This document shows positions 33,611 through 42,687 of a DNA stretch of 64,000 nt, piece after piece. A program made the translations under genes and the position numbers. The DNA lies in the NCBI RefSeq assembly GCF_024741815.1, contig NZ_CP102951.1:4106001-4170000 (forward strand), read 5' to 3'. This DNA is from Pseudomonas sp. LS1212. Lineage in GTDB: Bacteria > Pseudomonadota > Gammaproteobacteria > Pseudomonadales > Pseudomonadaceae. Each line of letters begins with the position of its first letter. Within the stretch, counting starts at the first letter, position 1. The notes under the pieces are model-generated. The model ran no database searches. It worked only from the letters and a program-made list of their open reading frames with translations, and was not told where the DNA came from.

Positions 33611-36052
33611 ATGCTGCTGTTGTGGTTACTGGTTCTGATCGTCGGCATCGCCTGGCTGGCTCATCGTCGCATCGCTGTCTTTCCCGCTCTCGGCATCGTC
33701 GCCGTCTACTTGCTGGCAATGGGCATCTCCGGCCATGTACCCGGCTGGTTACTGGGGATTTTCTGGCTGTTGCTGATTGCCACGGCATTGCCCTTGATGC
33801 TGCCGGACCTGCGCCGCAAACTCCTGACCGCGCCGCTGTTCGCCTGGCTCCAGCGAACTCTGCCGCCCATGTCGGTGACCGAGCGCGAAGCCATCGAAGC
33901 CGGGACGGTCTGGTGGGACGGTGAGTTGTTCAGTGGCCGGCCAGACTGGAAAACCTTGCTGGCCTACCCCAAGGCGCAATTGAGCGAAGAAGAGCAGGCC
34001 TTTATCGACGGCCCGACCGAAGCACTCTGCGCCATGGTCAGCGACTGGCAGATCGGCCAGAACATGGACCTGCCCGCCCCCGCCTGGGAACACATCAAGC
34101 AACACGGCTTCTTTGCCTTGATCATCCCCAAGCAATACGGCGGTAAAGGCTTCTCCGCCTACGCTCACTCGCAAGTGGCGATGAAACTGGCCACCCGCAG
34201 CGGCGACCTGGCCTCGACCGTCATGGTGCCCAATTCCCTGGGCCCTGCCGAGCTGCTGTTGCATTACGGCACCGAAGAACAACGTGACCATTACCTGCCG
34301 CGCCTGGCCCGTGGCGACGAGATTCCCTGTTTCGCCCTCACCGGCCCCCTGGCGGGCTCCGATGCAGGTGCGATGCCTGACACCGGAGTCATCTGCAAAG
34401 GCCAGTGGCAGGGCGAGGAAACACTCGGGCTGCGCCTGAACTGGGAAAAGCGCTATATCACCCTGGGGCCGGTCGCTACCTTGCTCGGACTTGCCTTCAA
34501 GGCCTACGACCCCGAGCACTTGCTGGGCGATGAGGTAGACCTGGGGATAAGTCTGGCACTGGTCCCGACCGACACCCCCGGTGTCGATATCGGCCGCCGG
34601 CACCTGCCGCTGGGTGCCGCGTTCATGAACGGGCCCAATGCCGGCAAAGACGTATTCATCCCCCTGGACTACCTGATCGGCGGCCAGGAGATGCTCGGCA
34701 AGGGCTGGATGATGCTGATGAACTGCCTGTCGGTGGGCCGTTCCATCTCCCTGCCGGCGGTTGGCACCGGTGCGGCCAAGTACACCAGCCTGGTCACCGG
34801 CCAATATGCGCAAGTTCGCGAACAGTTCAACGTGCCCCTGGCCGATTTCGAAGGGATCCAGGAGTCACTGGCACGTATTGGCGGCAATGCCTGGCTGATG
34901 GACAGTGCTCGCTTGTTGACGGCCAGCGCCGTGGACCTGGGGGAAAAGCCGTCGGTATTGTCGGCAATCCTGAAATACCACCTGACCGAGCGCGGTCGCG
35001 AGTGCATCCGCCACGCCATGGATGTGCATGGCGGCAAGGCCATCATCATGGGCCCGAACAACTACCTGGGGCGCAACTGGCTGGGAGCACCGATCTTCAT
35101 TACCGTCGAAGGCGCCAATATCCTTTCGCGCAACCTGATGATCTTTGGCCAAGGCGCGATCCGCTGCCACCCCTTCGTCCTCAAGGAAATGGCCTTGGCC
35201 GCGCGCGAAGACCGCGAACAGGCGCTGGAAGAGTTCGACGGCCTGCTGCTCGAGCATATCGGCTTCGCCATCAGCAATGCCGCCAGTACGCTGGTCCTGA
35301 ACCTGGGCAGCTTCGAAAAAGAACCGGGCGACTCGCTCAGCCAAGGCTATTTCCGCGCCCTGAATCGCCAGGCCGCCGCCTTCGCCATGCTTGCCGACCT
35401 GTCCATGATGCTGCTGGGCGGCGAACTCAAGCGCCGCGAACGCCTCTCCGCCCGTTTGGGCGATGTGCTCAGCAACCTCTATCTGGGGTCGGCCGCGCTC
35501 AAGCGGTATCACGATCTGGGCTCACCCGAACACATGCGCCCACTGTTGCGCTGGGCCATGGAAGAAAGCCTCGGCCAGGCCGAACATGCCCTCGATGCGC
35601 TGCTCCGCAATTTCCCCAGCCGTATCCTTGGCTGCCTGCTTCGCGGGGTGGTATTTCCCTTCGGGCGTCGCCATACCGGCCCGTCCGATGCGCTGGATGC
35701 CGAAATCGCCGCCGTGATCGGTCGCGGCAAGGGCGACCCGACCCTCGAAGAACTGCTGCAAGGCTGCTATCGCCCGCAATCGCCAGAGGATGCGGTCGGC
35801 GCGCTGCAACATGCCAGCGAGTTGCTGGCGGCCAGCCAACCCTTGCAGAAAAAACTGCAGATGGCGCTCAAGAGTGGCCAGGTCGAACCAGAGCCAGGCG
35901 AACACGCCATCGATGCAGCCTTGCACGCCGGCGTGCTCCAGGCTGGCGAAGCCGAAACCCTGCGCCAGGCGGCAGCCGCCAGCCGCAAAGTCATCGACGT
36001 GGATGATTTCAGCAAGGAGGAACTGCAACTGGCCCCAGGCAAGATTCGCTGA
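33611..36052 (+). CDS. fadE: Acyl-CoA dehydrogenase, large FadE type
   Basis: An 813-residue membrane-associated acyl-CoA dehydrogenase for the first step of beta-oxidation. Two N-terminal hydrophobic helices (about 1-20 and 24-62) precede the dehydrogenase domain. Family blocks include HGFFALIIPKQYGGKGFSAYAHS, FALTGPLAGSDAGAMPDTG, EKRYITLGPVATLLGLAFK and MDVHGGKAIIMGPNNYLGR. The C-terminal DUF1974 region ends KVIDVDDFSKEEL, typical of FadE. The ATG at 33611 lies seven bases after GGAGGA; the ATG two codons earlier is too close to it. The length is normal. Confidence 0.96.
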   Translation: MLLLWLLVLIVGIAWLAHRRIAVFPALGIVAVYLLAMGISGHVPGWLLGIFWLLLIATALPLMLPDLRRKLLTAPLFAWLQRTLPPMSVTEREAIEAGTVWWDGELFSGRPDWKTLLAYPKAQLSEEEQAFIDGPTEALCAMVSDWQIGQNMDLPAPAWEHIKQHGFFALIIPKQYGGKGFSAYAHSQVAMKLATRSGDLASTVMVPNSLGPAELLLHYGTEEQRDHYLPRLARGDEIPCFALTGPLAGSDAGAMPDTGVICKGQWQGEETLGLRLNWEKRYITLGPVATLLGLAFKAYDPEHLLGDEVDLGISLALVPTDTPGVDIGRRHLPLGAAFMNGPNAGKDVFIPLDYLIGGQEMLGKGWMMLMNCLSVGRSISLPAVGTGAAKYTSLVTGQYAQVREQFNVPLADFEGIQESLARIGGNAWLMDSARLLTASAVDLGEKPSVLSAILKYHLTERGRECIRHAMDVHGGKAIIMGPNNYLGRNWLGAPIFITVEGANILSRNLMIFGQGAIRCHPFVLKEMALAAREDREQALEEFDGLLLEHIGFAISNAASTLVLNLGSFEKEPGDSLSQGYFRALNRQAAAFAMLADLSMMLLGGELKRRERLSARLGDVLSNLYLGSAALKRYHDLGSPEHMRPLLRWAMEESLGQAEHALDALLRNFPSRILGCLLRGVVFPFGRRHTGPSDALDAEIAAVIGRGKGDPTLEELLQGCYRPQSPEDAVGALQHASELLAASQPLQKKLQMALKSGQVEPEPGEHAIDAALHAGVLQAGEAETLRQAAAASRKVIDVDDFSKEELQLAPGKIR

Positions 36053-36138
36053 ACGGCAGTGACAATAACTCGCGGCCTGAGACATCGGGCGCGGAGAGCC
36101 GTATACTCTCGCGCCCGTTTTGCTCAAGAGGACCTATC

Positions 36139-36552
36139 ATGGCCAACTCCCATCTCGACCACCACCTCGTCCTGCTCGACCATCTGCGCAGCATCCTGGT
36201 CGCCCTGGGTGAAGCCGAGCAAGTGCCGGAAGAAAGCCATGAGCTGTTTCTGGAGCGCTTCGACGAACTTCTCAAGCAACTGCCCGTGGACCCGATCGAA
36301 AGCCAGTATCTGGGGCAGGACATCATGTGCCAGGTCATCACGCGCTACCCGCAGATCGCTCACCTGGTGCCGCGCGACCTGCTGTGGTTCTTTGCCGGCG
36401 ACTGCCTGCATTACATGCCCGATGATGAGATCGACCTGTATCAGGCATTGGAAGAGCGCCGGTATGAGGCCGAGCAGAACGACGAGCCTTTCGACTGGAA
36501 CCAGGAGAAGCAGTTGCTGGCGTTATCCGCCCAGGACAGCAGCAAGCACTGA
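36139..36552 (+). CDS. Conserved small acidic protein, function unknown
   Basis: A 137-residue acidic soluble protein: HHLVLLDHLRSILVALGEAEQVPEESHELF, then LPVDPIESQYLGQDIMCQVITRYPQIAHLVPRDLLWFFAGDCLHYMPDDEI. I recognise it as a protein conserved after fadE in pseudomonads (PA2816/PA2817 area, from memory) but know no function. GAGG precedes the ATG. The 86-base gap from fadE contains GTATACTCTC, a possible -10 element, so it may have its own promoter. It ends at a strong terminator. Confidence 0.85.
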   Translation: MANSHLDHHLVLLDHLRSILVALGEAEQVPEESHELFLERFDELLKQLPVDPIESQYLGQDIMCQVITRYPQIAHLVPRDLLWFFAGDCLHYMPDDEIDLYQALEERRYEAEQNDEPFDWNQEKQLLALSAQDSSKH

Positions 36553-36567
36553 TCACTCGAGCGTTAT

Positions 36568-36605
36568 AAAAAAGCCCGCCTGGTTGAACCAGGCGGGCTT
36601 TTTTA
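36568..36605 (+). terminator. Strong bidirectional terminator
   Basis: AAAAAAGCCCGCCTGGT and its complement ACCAGGCGGGCTTTTTT around a three-base loop, directly after the small acidic protein gene. Confidence 0.93.
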
Positions 36606-36641
36606 TCGGCTACAGGCACACGACCTGAGTGCGACACAAAC

Positions 36642-36670
36642 AAAAAAGCCGCTCAGAGAGCGGCGTTTTT
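36642..36670 (-). terminator. Terminator of the tRNA operon
   Basis: On the minus strand GCCGCTC, TCT, GAGCGGC is followed by six T residues, seven bases beyond the 3' end of the last tRNA-Gly. Confidence 0.9.
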
Positions 36671-36677
36671 GTATAAA

Positions 36678-36753
<76 letters not shown>

Positions 36754-36756
36754 AAA

Positions 36757-36832
36757 TGGCGTCCCCTAGGGGACTCGAACCCCTGTTACCGCCGTGAAAG
36801 GGCGGTGTCCTAGGCCACTAGACGAAGGGGAC
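36757..36832 (-). tRNA. tRNA-Glu(TTC), copy 2 in operon order
   Basis: A 76-base tRNA with encoded CCA. The acceptor GTCCCCT pairs with AGGGGAC, the anticodon loop is CTTTCAC (anticodon TTC) and the T-arm is GGGGTTCGAACCCC. It is identical by eye to the other Glu copy. Confidence 0.97.
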
Positions 36833-36936
36833 ACGCTACCCGGAACACATGGTGTGTGTTCCAGTGCCCAGATCCGCATCGTAAGATTTGGTTCTGGTTT
36901 CACTCAGCCCTGCCCAATAGCAAAGCTGTTTAAAAT

Positions 36937-37012
<76 letters not shown>

Positions 37013-37014
37013 AT

Positions 37015-37090
37015 TGGCGTCCCCTAGGGGACTCGAACCCCTGTTACCGCCGTGAAAGGGCGGTGTCCTAGGCCACTAGACGAAGGGGAC
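37015..37090 (-). tRNA. tRNA-Glu(TTC), first gene of tRNA operon
   Basis: Same 76-base sequence as the copy at 36757, anticodon TTC, CCA encoded. It is the promoter-proximal gene of the Glu-Gly-Glu-Gly operon. Confidence 0.97.
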
Positions 37091-37151
37091 ACGCTACAAC
37101 ATTCACTCCCTGCTTCGTTTCGCTGTGTGCTTTACGCTGCAAGTGGCGCGC

Positions 37152-37180
37152 ATTCTATGGGTGCTTTGAGAAGTCGTCAA
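37152..37180 (-). promoter_or_regulatory. Near-consensus promoter of the tRNA operon
   Basis: Reading on the minus strand, TTGACG (-35) and TAGAAT (-10) are 17 bases apart. Directly after the -10 comes GCGCGCC, the GC-rich discriminator typical of promoters shut off by ppGpp and DksA. Upstream of the -35 is an A/T tract (TTTAAATAAATTTATATC) like an UP element. The rest of the 333-base gap, 37181-37423, shows no gene or RNA. Confidence 0.85.
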
Positions 37181-37423
37181 CCCCCTGATATAAATTTATT
37201 TAAATCAATGACTTCACTCCCCTTTCAGGGCCCGGCAAGGCCATCCTCACGCCTGACTCTTGACGTTTATTTTCTGACATCGGAAAAGACGCAAACCCCG
37301 CTGGCACGGCAGGTACAGATCAAAGTGCCACTATGGCGCCCATTGAAGTGACCCAAGGGCTCTATCCGCCCAAATGCTTAGCCACTACACTCGAATGGAA
37401 ATCTTCCTGATGAGGCCTTAACG

Positions 37424-38191
37424 GTGACGCCACTCATGATCACCCTCTTCATAGTAGCCGGGATCGCTCTGTTGATCGCCATCGGCTATATGAACAACGT
37501 GTTGGAAAACAACAAGCTGGAAAAAGCGCGCCTGAAGATAGACTTGGGCGAGCGTATACGTCGCTGTGGCGAAATTACCGAGAGCTTTCCCGGGCAATTG
37601 ATGACGCCTGCTTTAAAGGTGCTTCTGGCGCGCCTGGAACTGAATCTCAACCAGCGCCTGTTGGCCCAGGATAAAAAGAATCCCGATCTGACTGCGCGCA
37701 TAGGTGAACTGCAGGCATTGATTGCCAAGGGTGAAGCGATCCCGATCAACAATTCGACCAGCCCGATCCTGACCGAAGCACGCGCCAAGGATGTACGACA
37801 CCTGCTCGAAGCCCTGCACAGCCAGATCACCCGCGCCGCCCAGGAAGGCTTCCTGCCCGCCAGCGAGGCCAAGCACTGGGTCAGGGAGGTCCGGCATATT
37901 CTGGTGCAGCTGCACATCGAGTTCTTCAATAACCTGGGCCAGCATGCCTTGCAGCAGAATCAGCCGGGCCAGGCCCGCCTGGCGTTCGAGCGCGGCGTGC
38001 AGTACCTGCGCAAGCAGCCTGAGCCGGCGGTCTACCAGGAACAGCTCAACTACCTCGAGAAGTTGCTGGCCCGCGCCAACTCCATGGTGCTGACCAACAT
38101 CGCGCCGACCGAAAACGAGGTCAATCCGTTGACCGAAGGGCTGAAGACCGACGAAACGGATAGCTGGAAGAAGAAAGCCATCTACGACTGA
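37424..38191 (+). CDS. Membrane-anchored conserved protein, function unknown
   Basis: A 255-residue protein with one N-terminal membrane helix (about residues 4-23, MITLFIVAGIALLIAIGYM) and a long helical cytoplasmic part with coiled-coil character and a TPR-like C-terminal segment (LGQHALQQNQPGQARLAFERGVQYLRKQ). The start is GTG with GAGG upstream; ATG four codons later is possible. I do not recognise a named family, although the protein seems conserved in pseudomonads near sagS. It is convergent with the Met-sulfoxide reductase gene with no gap at all between the two stops. Confidence 0.75.
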   Translation: MTPLMITLFIVAGIALLIAIGYMNNVLENNKLEKARLKIDLGERIRRCGEITESFPGQLMTPALKVLLARLELNLNQRLLAQDKKNPDLTARIGELQALIAKGEAIPINNSTSPILTEARAKDVRHLLEALHSQITRAAQEGFLPASEAKHWVREVRHILVQLHIEFFNNLGQHALQQNQPGQARLAFERGVQYLRKQPEPAVYQEQLNYLEKLLARANSMVLTNIAPTENEVNPLTEGLKTDETDSWKKKAIYD

Positions 38192-38773
38192 TTATGCACT
38201 GTCTCGTGGGAGCAGCCCTGGCCGCGAACAGCCCCATGCCGCAATCGGCTCAGGCTCATTCGCGGCCAGGGCCGCTCCCACGGATTCCCCCTGGCAATCG
38301 GTCAGCCGCAAGAATATCGCCGCCAAATGCTCCAGCCCTGCCTGATCCTGCTCGGTAAACCGCGCAAGCTTCGGGCTGTCCAGGTCGAGCACGCCTATCA
38401 GGCGCCCTTCCTTTACCAGCGGAATCACCACTTCACTATTGGAGGCACTGTCGCAGGCAATGTGCCCGGGGAAGGCATGCACATCCTCTACCCGCTGGGT
38501 CTGGCGGGTCTGGGCCGCCGTTCCGCAGACGCCACGCCCAAAGGCAATGCGTACGCATGCGATTTGCCCCTGGAACGGGCCCAGCACCAACTCCTCGTTG
38601 CGATTGAGATAAAAGCCCGCCCAGTTCAGGTCCTCGACCTGGGTGTAAAGGAACGCGGAAAACTGTGCAGCATTGGCAATGAAGTCGCGCTCATCAGCCA
38701 ACAGCGACTCCAACTGCGCGGCCAGCAGTTCATAGCCACCGAGGCCTTCGCCGGCACTTTGCAAATCGATCAT
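38192..38773 (-). CDS. Free methionine-(R)-sulfoxide reductase with REP-encoded tail
   Basis: A 193-residue GAF-domain protein of the fRMsr (MsrC/YebR) family. Family stretches are FSAFLYTQVEDLNWAGFYL, GPFQGQIACVRIAFGRGVCGTAA, VEDVHAFPGHIACD and GVLDLDSPKLARF, and the catalytic cysteines (IACVRI, GVCGTA, IACDSA) are all present. The family ends near residue 160. Here about 30 further residues (from GESVGAALAANEP to the end) are coded by the REP palindrome at 38205-38282. The ATG overlaps the stop of the upstream DUF815 gene as ATGA, so the pair is coupled. Confidence 0.9.
   Translation of the reverse strand: MIDLQSAGEGLGGYELLAAQLESLLADERDFIANAAQFSAFLYTQVEDLNWAGFYLNRNEELVLGPFQGQIACVRIAFGRGVCGTAAQTRQTQRVEDVHAFPGHIACDSASNSEVVIPLVKEGRLIGVLDLDSPKLARFTEQDQAGLEHLAAIFLRLTDCQGESVGAALAANEPEPIAAWGCSRPGLLPRDSA
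38205..38282. repeat. REP palindrome inside the 3' end of a gene
   Basis: Two 24-base arms with one mismatch, CGTGGGAGCAGCCCTGGCC.. and ..GGCCAGGGCCGCTCCCACG, around 30 bases. It is a Pseudomonas REP pair, here read through by the fRMsr gene. Confidence 0.9.
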
Positions 38774-39660
38774 GCTTTTTGCTCCAATAACTTGAGCCCA
38801 ACCCAGTAACGGGCGAATTGATAGGCGCAACGGCCGTTGCGGTTACCGCGCCCGGTGGCCCAACGAATCGCCAGCTTGTCCAGCTCCTCGCTGCGCTCCC
38901 AGACCAGCCCGGCGCGTCGCGCCAGCTCGCCGATCCAGTGTTCGACCACACTGAGGAAGTGATCCTGAGTAAAGGGATAGAACGAAAGCCACAGACCAAA
39001 ACGGTCGGACAAGGCGATCTTGTCCTCCACCGCTTCGTTGGGATGCACCTCGCCATCGACAAGTTGCCAATGTTCGTTGTCGCTCTGCTTCTCCGGCACC
39101 AGGTGACGACGGTTGGACGTGGCATAGAGCAATACGTTGTCCGGCGCCTGCTCCAGCGAGCCATCGAGAACGCTTTTGAGCACGCGGTAATCACTCTCCC
39201 CGGCCTCGAACGAAAGATCATCGCAGAACAGCACGAAACGCTGGGGCAACTTGTGCAACTGCTCCACGACCCGCGGCAGGTCGGACAGGTGGTCGCGCTC
39301 GATCTCGATCAGGCGCAGCCCGCCCTTGGCGTGCTCAGCCAGCAAGGCCCGGATCAGCGACGACTTGCCAGTGCCACGCGAGCCCCACAGCAAGGCATGG
39401 TTGGCCGGCAAACCATCGAGGAACTGCCGGGTGTTGCGGGCCAGTTGATCGCGCTGCTGATCGACACCGATCAAGTCCGACAGGCGCATGTCCAGACTGA
39501 CGTCCAGCGGTAGCAGAAAACCACTGCGGCCATCGCGCTGCCAACGGGCGGCCAGGCACTGTTCCCAGTCGATGACCGCGCGCGGCACCGGTAACAAGGG
39601 CTCCAGGCGCGCCAGAACGGCATCGGCACGCTCAAGAAAAGCATTCAAACTAGAGTCCAC
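38770..39660 (-). CDS. DUF815 family AAA ATPase
   Basis: A 296-residue P-loop ATPase. Walker A is LLWGSRGTGKSSLIRALL, Walker B RFVLFCDDLSFE, and sensor LLYATSNRRHLVPE with the arginine-rich ADKI-like KIALSDRFGLWLSFYPF block, all typical of DUF815. The start is GTG. The family is widespread but has no settled function. It overlaps the fRMsr gene by four bases and is divergent from sagS. Confidence 0.9.
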   Translation of the reverse strand: MDSSLNAFLERADAVLARLEPLLPVPRAVIDWEQCLAARWQRDGRSGFLLPLDVSLDMRLSDLIGVDQQRDQLARNTRQFLDGLPANHALLWGSRGTGKSSLIRALLAEHAKGGLRLIEIERDHLSDLPRVVEQLHKLPQRFVLFCDDLSFEAGESDYRVLKSVLDGSLEQAPDNVLLYATSNRRHLVPEKQSDNEHWQLVDGEVHPNEAVEDKIALSDRFGLWLSFYPFTQDHFLSVVEHWIGELARRAGLVWERSEELDKLAIRWATGRGNRNGRCAYQFARYWVGLKLLEQKA

Positions 39661-39768
39661 GACTTCTCCTCAAGGCAGGTTCAGGGTAAAAAGCAAAAAC
39701 ACGACGCGCCGCTGGCTAGCTTCGGTTAAGCTTGCCCGCGCACGGAACGAGGAGTTGGCCCAGCGCCC

Positions 39769-42090
39769 ATGGATATAAGGTTCACCAATCGCCTGTCTTA
39801 CAAGCAAGCTCGGCTGACGGTGCTGGTCGGCTTCATTCTTGGAACCTTGCTCAGCCTCATCCAGATCAGCCTCGATTATGCCAGCGAAGACGCCTCCATC
39901 AATCGGGAGATGTTGTCCCAGCTCGAAATCAGTCACAACCCGGCCTCGCGGATCGCCTACAACATCGATGCCGGGCTTGCCAAAGAGCTGACCCTGGGCC
40001 TGCTGCGCTCGCCCGCCATCAGTGCCGCACGGCTGACCGACAATAACGGCACGGTCCTGGCCCGCGTCGAACGCCCGCGGCTGGAAAGTCGTTATCGGAT
40101 GATCAGCGACTTTCTGTTCGGCGAGAGTCGTCAGTTCGAAGACGCCCTTTTTCTCAGCCACCTGCCCGATGAGCCGCTGGGTACCCTGCAACTGAGCGCG
40201 GACACCTATGTCTACGGCGAGCGCTTTCTGCGCCGCGCTGAAATCACCCTGCTCAGCGGTTGCGTCCGCAGCCTGATCCTGACCGGTATCCTGCTCATGC
40301 TGTTCTACGTGATGCTGACCAAGCCGCTGGTCAGGGTCATCGGCGCGCTGAGCAGTCGCGACCCCCATAGCCCGAACCAGGCCAGGCTGGCTTGCCCACC
40401 CGATCATGAGCACGATGAAATCGGTGTACTGGTCAAAGTGGCCAATCAACAGTTCATCAGCATGGCCACCGAGATTCAGCAGCGACGCAACGCCGAGAAC
40501 CGCCTGACCGATTACCTCAACGAGCTGGAAAACATCGTTTCGGCCAGGACCACTGAACTCAAGGCCAGCAATACCCGGCTCAGCCTGTCCAACGAAGAAC
40601 TGGAAAGCGCGCGCCGCACGGCCCTGGACATGGCCCAGGCACGGGCAGCATTTCTGGCCAATATAAGCCATGAAATACGCACGCCGCTCAACGGCCTGCT
40701 GGGAATGATCGCCTTGTCGCTGGACAGCCCGCTCAATGCCGAGCAGCGCCAGCAACTGTCCATCGCCCATGACTCGGGCAAGGTTCTGGTCGAATTGCTC
40801 AATGACATTCTCGATCTGTCCAAATTCGACGCAGGGCAATTGGAACTTGAGCGCATCCCCTTCGATCTTGGCGCACTGGCCGAAGACACCGCCAACCTGC
40901 TCTCGCAGAATGCGGCTCCCAGCGTCGAACTGGCCTGCCTGATCGACCCACAGTTTCCCTCGACTGTCCTGGGCGACCCGACCCGGGTCCGCCAGATCGT
41001 CAGCAACTTGCTGTCGAACGCGCTCAAGTTCACCCGTTTCGGGCGTGTCGATGTGCGCCTGAGCAGCTACCCGGGCGGAGTACGGATCGAGGTGTGCGAC
41101 ACTGGCATCGGCATTCCCCGCGATGCCCAGGTCAAAATCTTCCAGCCGTTCACCCAGGCCGGCGCCGGCATCACTCGTCAATACGGCGGCACCGGCCTGG
41201 GCCTGGCGTTGACCAACAATCTGTGTGAAGCCATGCAGGGACGCTTGAGTATCAGCTCCGAGGCCGGTTTCGGCAGTCAGTTCAGCGCCGACCTGCCCTT
41301 GCCCACCCATACCCCGGCGATCCCGCCCGCCCCGCTCAAGGGGCGGGTGATCGCGGTCAGCCCGGCCAGCAGCGGCCTGGCCGAATTGCTGGCAAGCCTG
41401 CTGCCGGCCTGGGGAGTCGAGTACAGCCGCTATAGCGTTGACGACAGCCTGGCTGGCCTGCGCCCCGACCTGCTGATCACTGACTGCCCGGAATGCCTGT
41501 TTGGCCTGCGCCCGGCCATCACCGCACCGATTCTGCTGGTGACCGCCTACGGCAATTTCCTTCCCGGCGAGCAGGCGACGGCGCTGGCGCCACTGCAGCA
41601 ACAGGCCCGGCCGCTGGCCCGCAATGCGCTCTACCAGACCTTGCGTCGCACCTTGCATGCCGAGGACAGCCTCAGCCATGCCCCACGCCACAACGGCGCC
41701 GAGGTCGAGCGCCGGGCGCGCATCCTGCTGGTCGAGGACAACCCGGTCAATCAACTGGTCGCCAAAGGCATGCTGGGTAAACTGGGCTGCGAAGTGACCG
41801 TTGCCGCCCACGGCGGCGAGGCGCTAGCGCACCTGGAGGACCGCACCTTCGATCTGGTGCTGATGGACTGCAACATGCCGGTGATGGACGGCTACGAAGC
41901 CAGCCGTCGGATCCGCCAGAGCGCCCGCTGGCCGCAACTGCCGATCATCGCCCTGACCGCCAACGCCATGCCCGAAGAGCGCGAACGCTGCCGGGCGGCG
42001 GGCATGAGCGACTACCTGGCCAAGCCGTTTCGCCGCGAAGAACTGATCACCTTGATCGACCACTGGGTGCCGCTGGCACCCGCCTGGTGA
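39769..42090 (+). CDS. sagS: Hybrid sensor histidine kinase SagS-like
   Basis: A 773-residue inner-membrane hybrid kinase. Membrane helix 1 is near residues 17-37, a periplasmic sensor domain runs to about 160, and helix 2 is about 165-187. A linker and coiled coil (about 230-290) lead to HisKA with phospho-acceptor His301 (NISHEIRTPLNGLLG). The HATPase domain follows (CDTGIGIPRDAQVKIFQPF, GGTGLGLALTNNL). A C-terminal receiver has Asp700 (LVLMDCNMPVMDGYEA) and LAKPFRREEL. There is no Hpt domain, consistent with phosphotransfer to a separate protein; P. aeruginosa SagS (PA2824) works through HptB and controls attachment and biofilm drug tolerance. The gpx-msrB-aminotransferase-htpX order downstream supports orthology. 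It is divergent from the DUF815 gene. Confidence 0.88.
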   Translation: MDIRFTNRLSYKQARLTVLVGFILGTLLSLIQISLDYASEDASINREMLSQLEISHNPASRIAYNIDAGLAKELTLGLLRSPAISAARLTDNNGTVLARVERPRLESRYRMISDFLFGESRQFEDALFLSHLPDEPLGTLQLSADTYVYGERFLRRAEITLLSGCVRSLILTGILLMLFYVMLTKPLVRVIGALSSRDPHSPNQARLACPPDHEHDEIGVLVKVANQQFISMATEIQQRRNAENRLTDYLNELENIVSARTTELKASNTRLSLSNEELESARRTALDMAQARAAFLANISHEIRTPLNGLLGMIALSLDSPLNAEQRQQLSIAHDSGKVLVELLNDILDLSKFDAGQLELERIPFDLGALAEDTANLLSQNAAPSVELACLIDPQFPSTVLGDPTRVRQIVSNLLSNALKFTRFGRVDVRLSSYPGGVRIEVCDTGIGIPRDAQVKIFQPFTQAGAGITRQYGGTGLGLALTNNLCEAMQGRLSISSEAGFGSQFSADLPLPTHTPAIPPAPLKGRVIAVSPASSGLAELLASLLPAWGVEYSRYSVDDSLAGLRPDLLITDCPECLFGLRPAITAPILLVTAYGNFLPGEQATALAPLQQQARPLARNALYQTLRRTLHAEDSLSHAPRHNGAEVERRARILLVEDNPVNQLVAKGMLGKLGCEVTVAAHGGEALAHLEDRTFDLVLMDCNMPVMDGYEASRRIRQSARWPQLPIIALTANAMPEERERCRAAGMSDYLAKPFRREELITLIDHWVPLAPAW

Positions 42091-42114
42091 CTTGACCCTG
42101 GATTTACCAGCCGA

Positions 42115-42600
42115 TCATTTGAGCAATGCTTCAATCTCGGCAGTCAAGTCTTCGGGCTTGGTCACCGGCGCGAAGCGTTTTATCGTCTTGCCGTCTTGCC
42201 CGATCAGGAATTTGGTGAAATTCCATTTGATTCGCTCGGACCCCAACACACCGGGCGCACGCTTCTTCAATTGCACGAACAAGGGGTGGGCATCGCTGCC
42301 GTTCACATCGATTTTCTTGAACAGCGGGAAGGTCACGCCAAAATTCAGCTCGCAGAACTGCGAAATGGCGGCTTCATCGCCGGGCTCTTGCTTGCCGAAT
42401 TGATTACATGGGAAACCCGCGATCACCAGGCCGCGATCCTTGTATTTCTGCCAAAGCTGTTCCAGGCCCTTGTACTGCGGGGTAAAGCCACATTGGCTGG
42501 CGGTATTGACCACCAGCAAGGCCTTGCCGGAAAAATCGCCCAGGGTTTTCTTCTCTCCGGTAATGGTGGTGCAGGGAATGCTCAATAGCTTGTCACTCAT
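42115..42600 (-). CDS. Glutathione peroxidase family protein
   Basis: A 161-residue thiol peroxidase. The peroxidatic Cys37 is in NTASQCGFTPQYKGL, with GFPCNQFGKQEPG (second Cys, Gln) and WNFTKFLIG (Trp, Asn). The Cys replaces selenocysteine, and such bacterial enzymes often use thioredoxin. The start MSDKLLSIP was chosen as the family N-terminus. It is convergent with sagS. In P. aeruginosa the regulator OspR lies between these two genes, from memory; there is no room for it here. Confidence 0.93.
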   Translation of the reverse strand: MSDKLLSIPCTTITGEKKTLGDFSGKALLVVNTASQCGFTPQYKGLEQLWQKYKDRGLVIAGFPCNQFGKQEPGDEAAISQFCELNFGVTFPLFKKIDVNGSDAHPLFVQLKKRAPGVLGSERIKWNFTKFLIGQDGKTIKRFAPVTKPEDLTAEIEALLK

Positions 42601-42687
42601 GACGCTACCTCCATGAAAGTCAGGGCTGAAAGGAAAATCTTCGAGCAATCGAATGCAATCCCTATCCATTGCTCGAATACCGTGCAA

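Noticed and set aside
39670..41811. A 713-codon minus-strand open reading opposite sagS
   Set aside because: It is a shadow of the sagS frame; the composition (Gln, Ala, Gly, Val) is that of reversed codons and no domain is seen.
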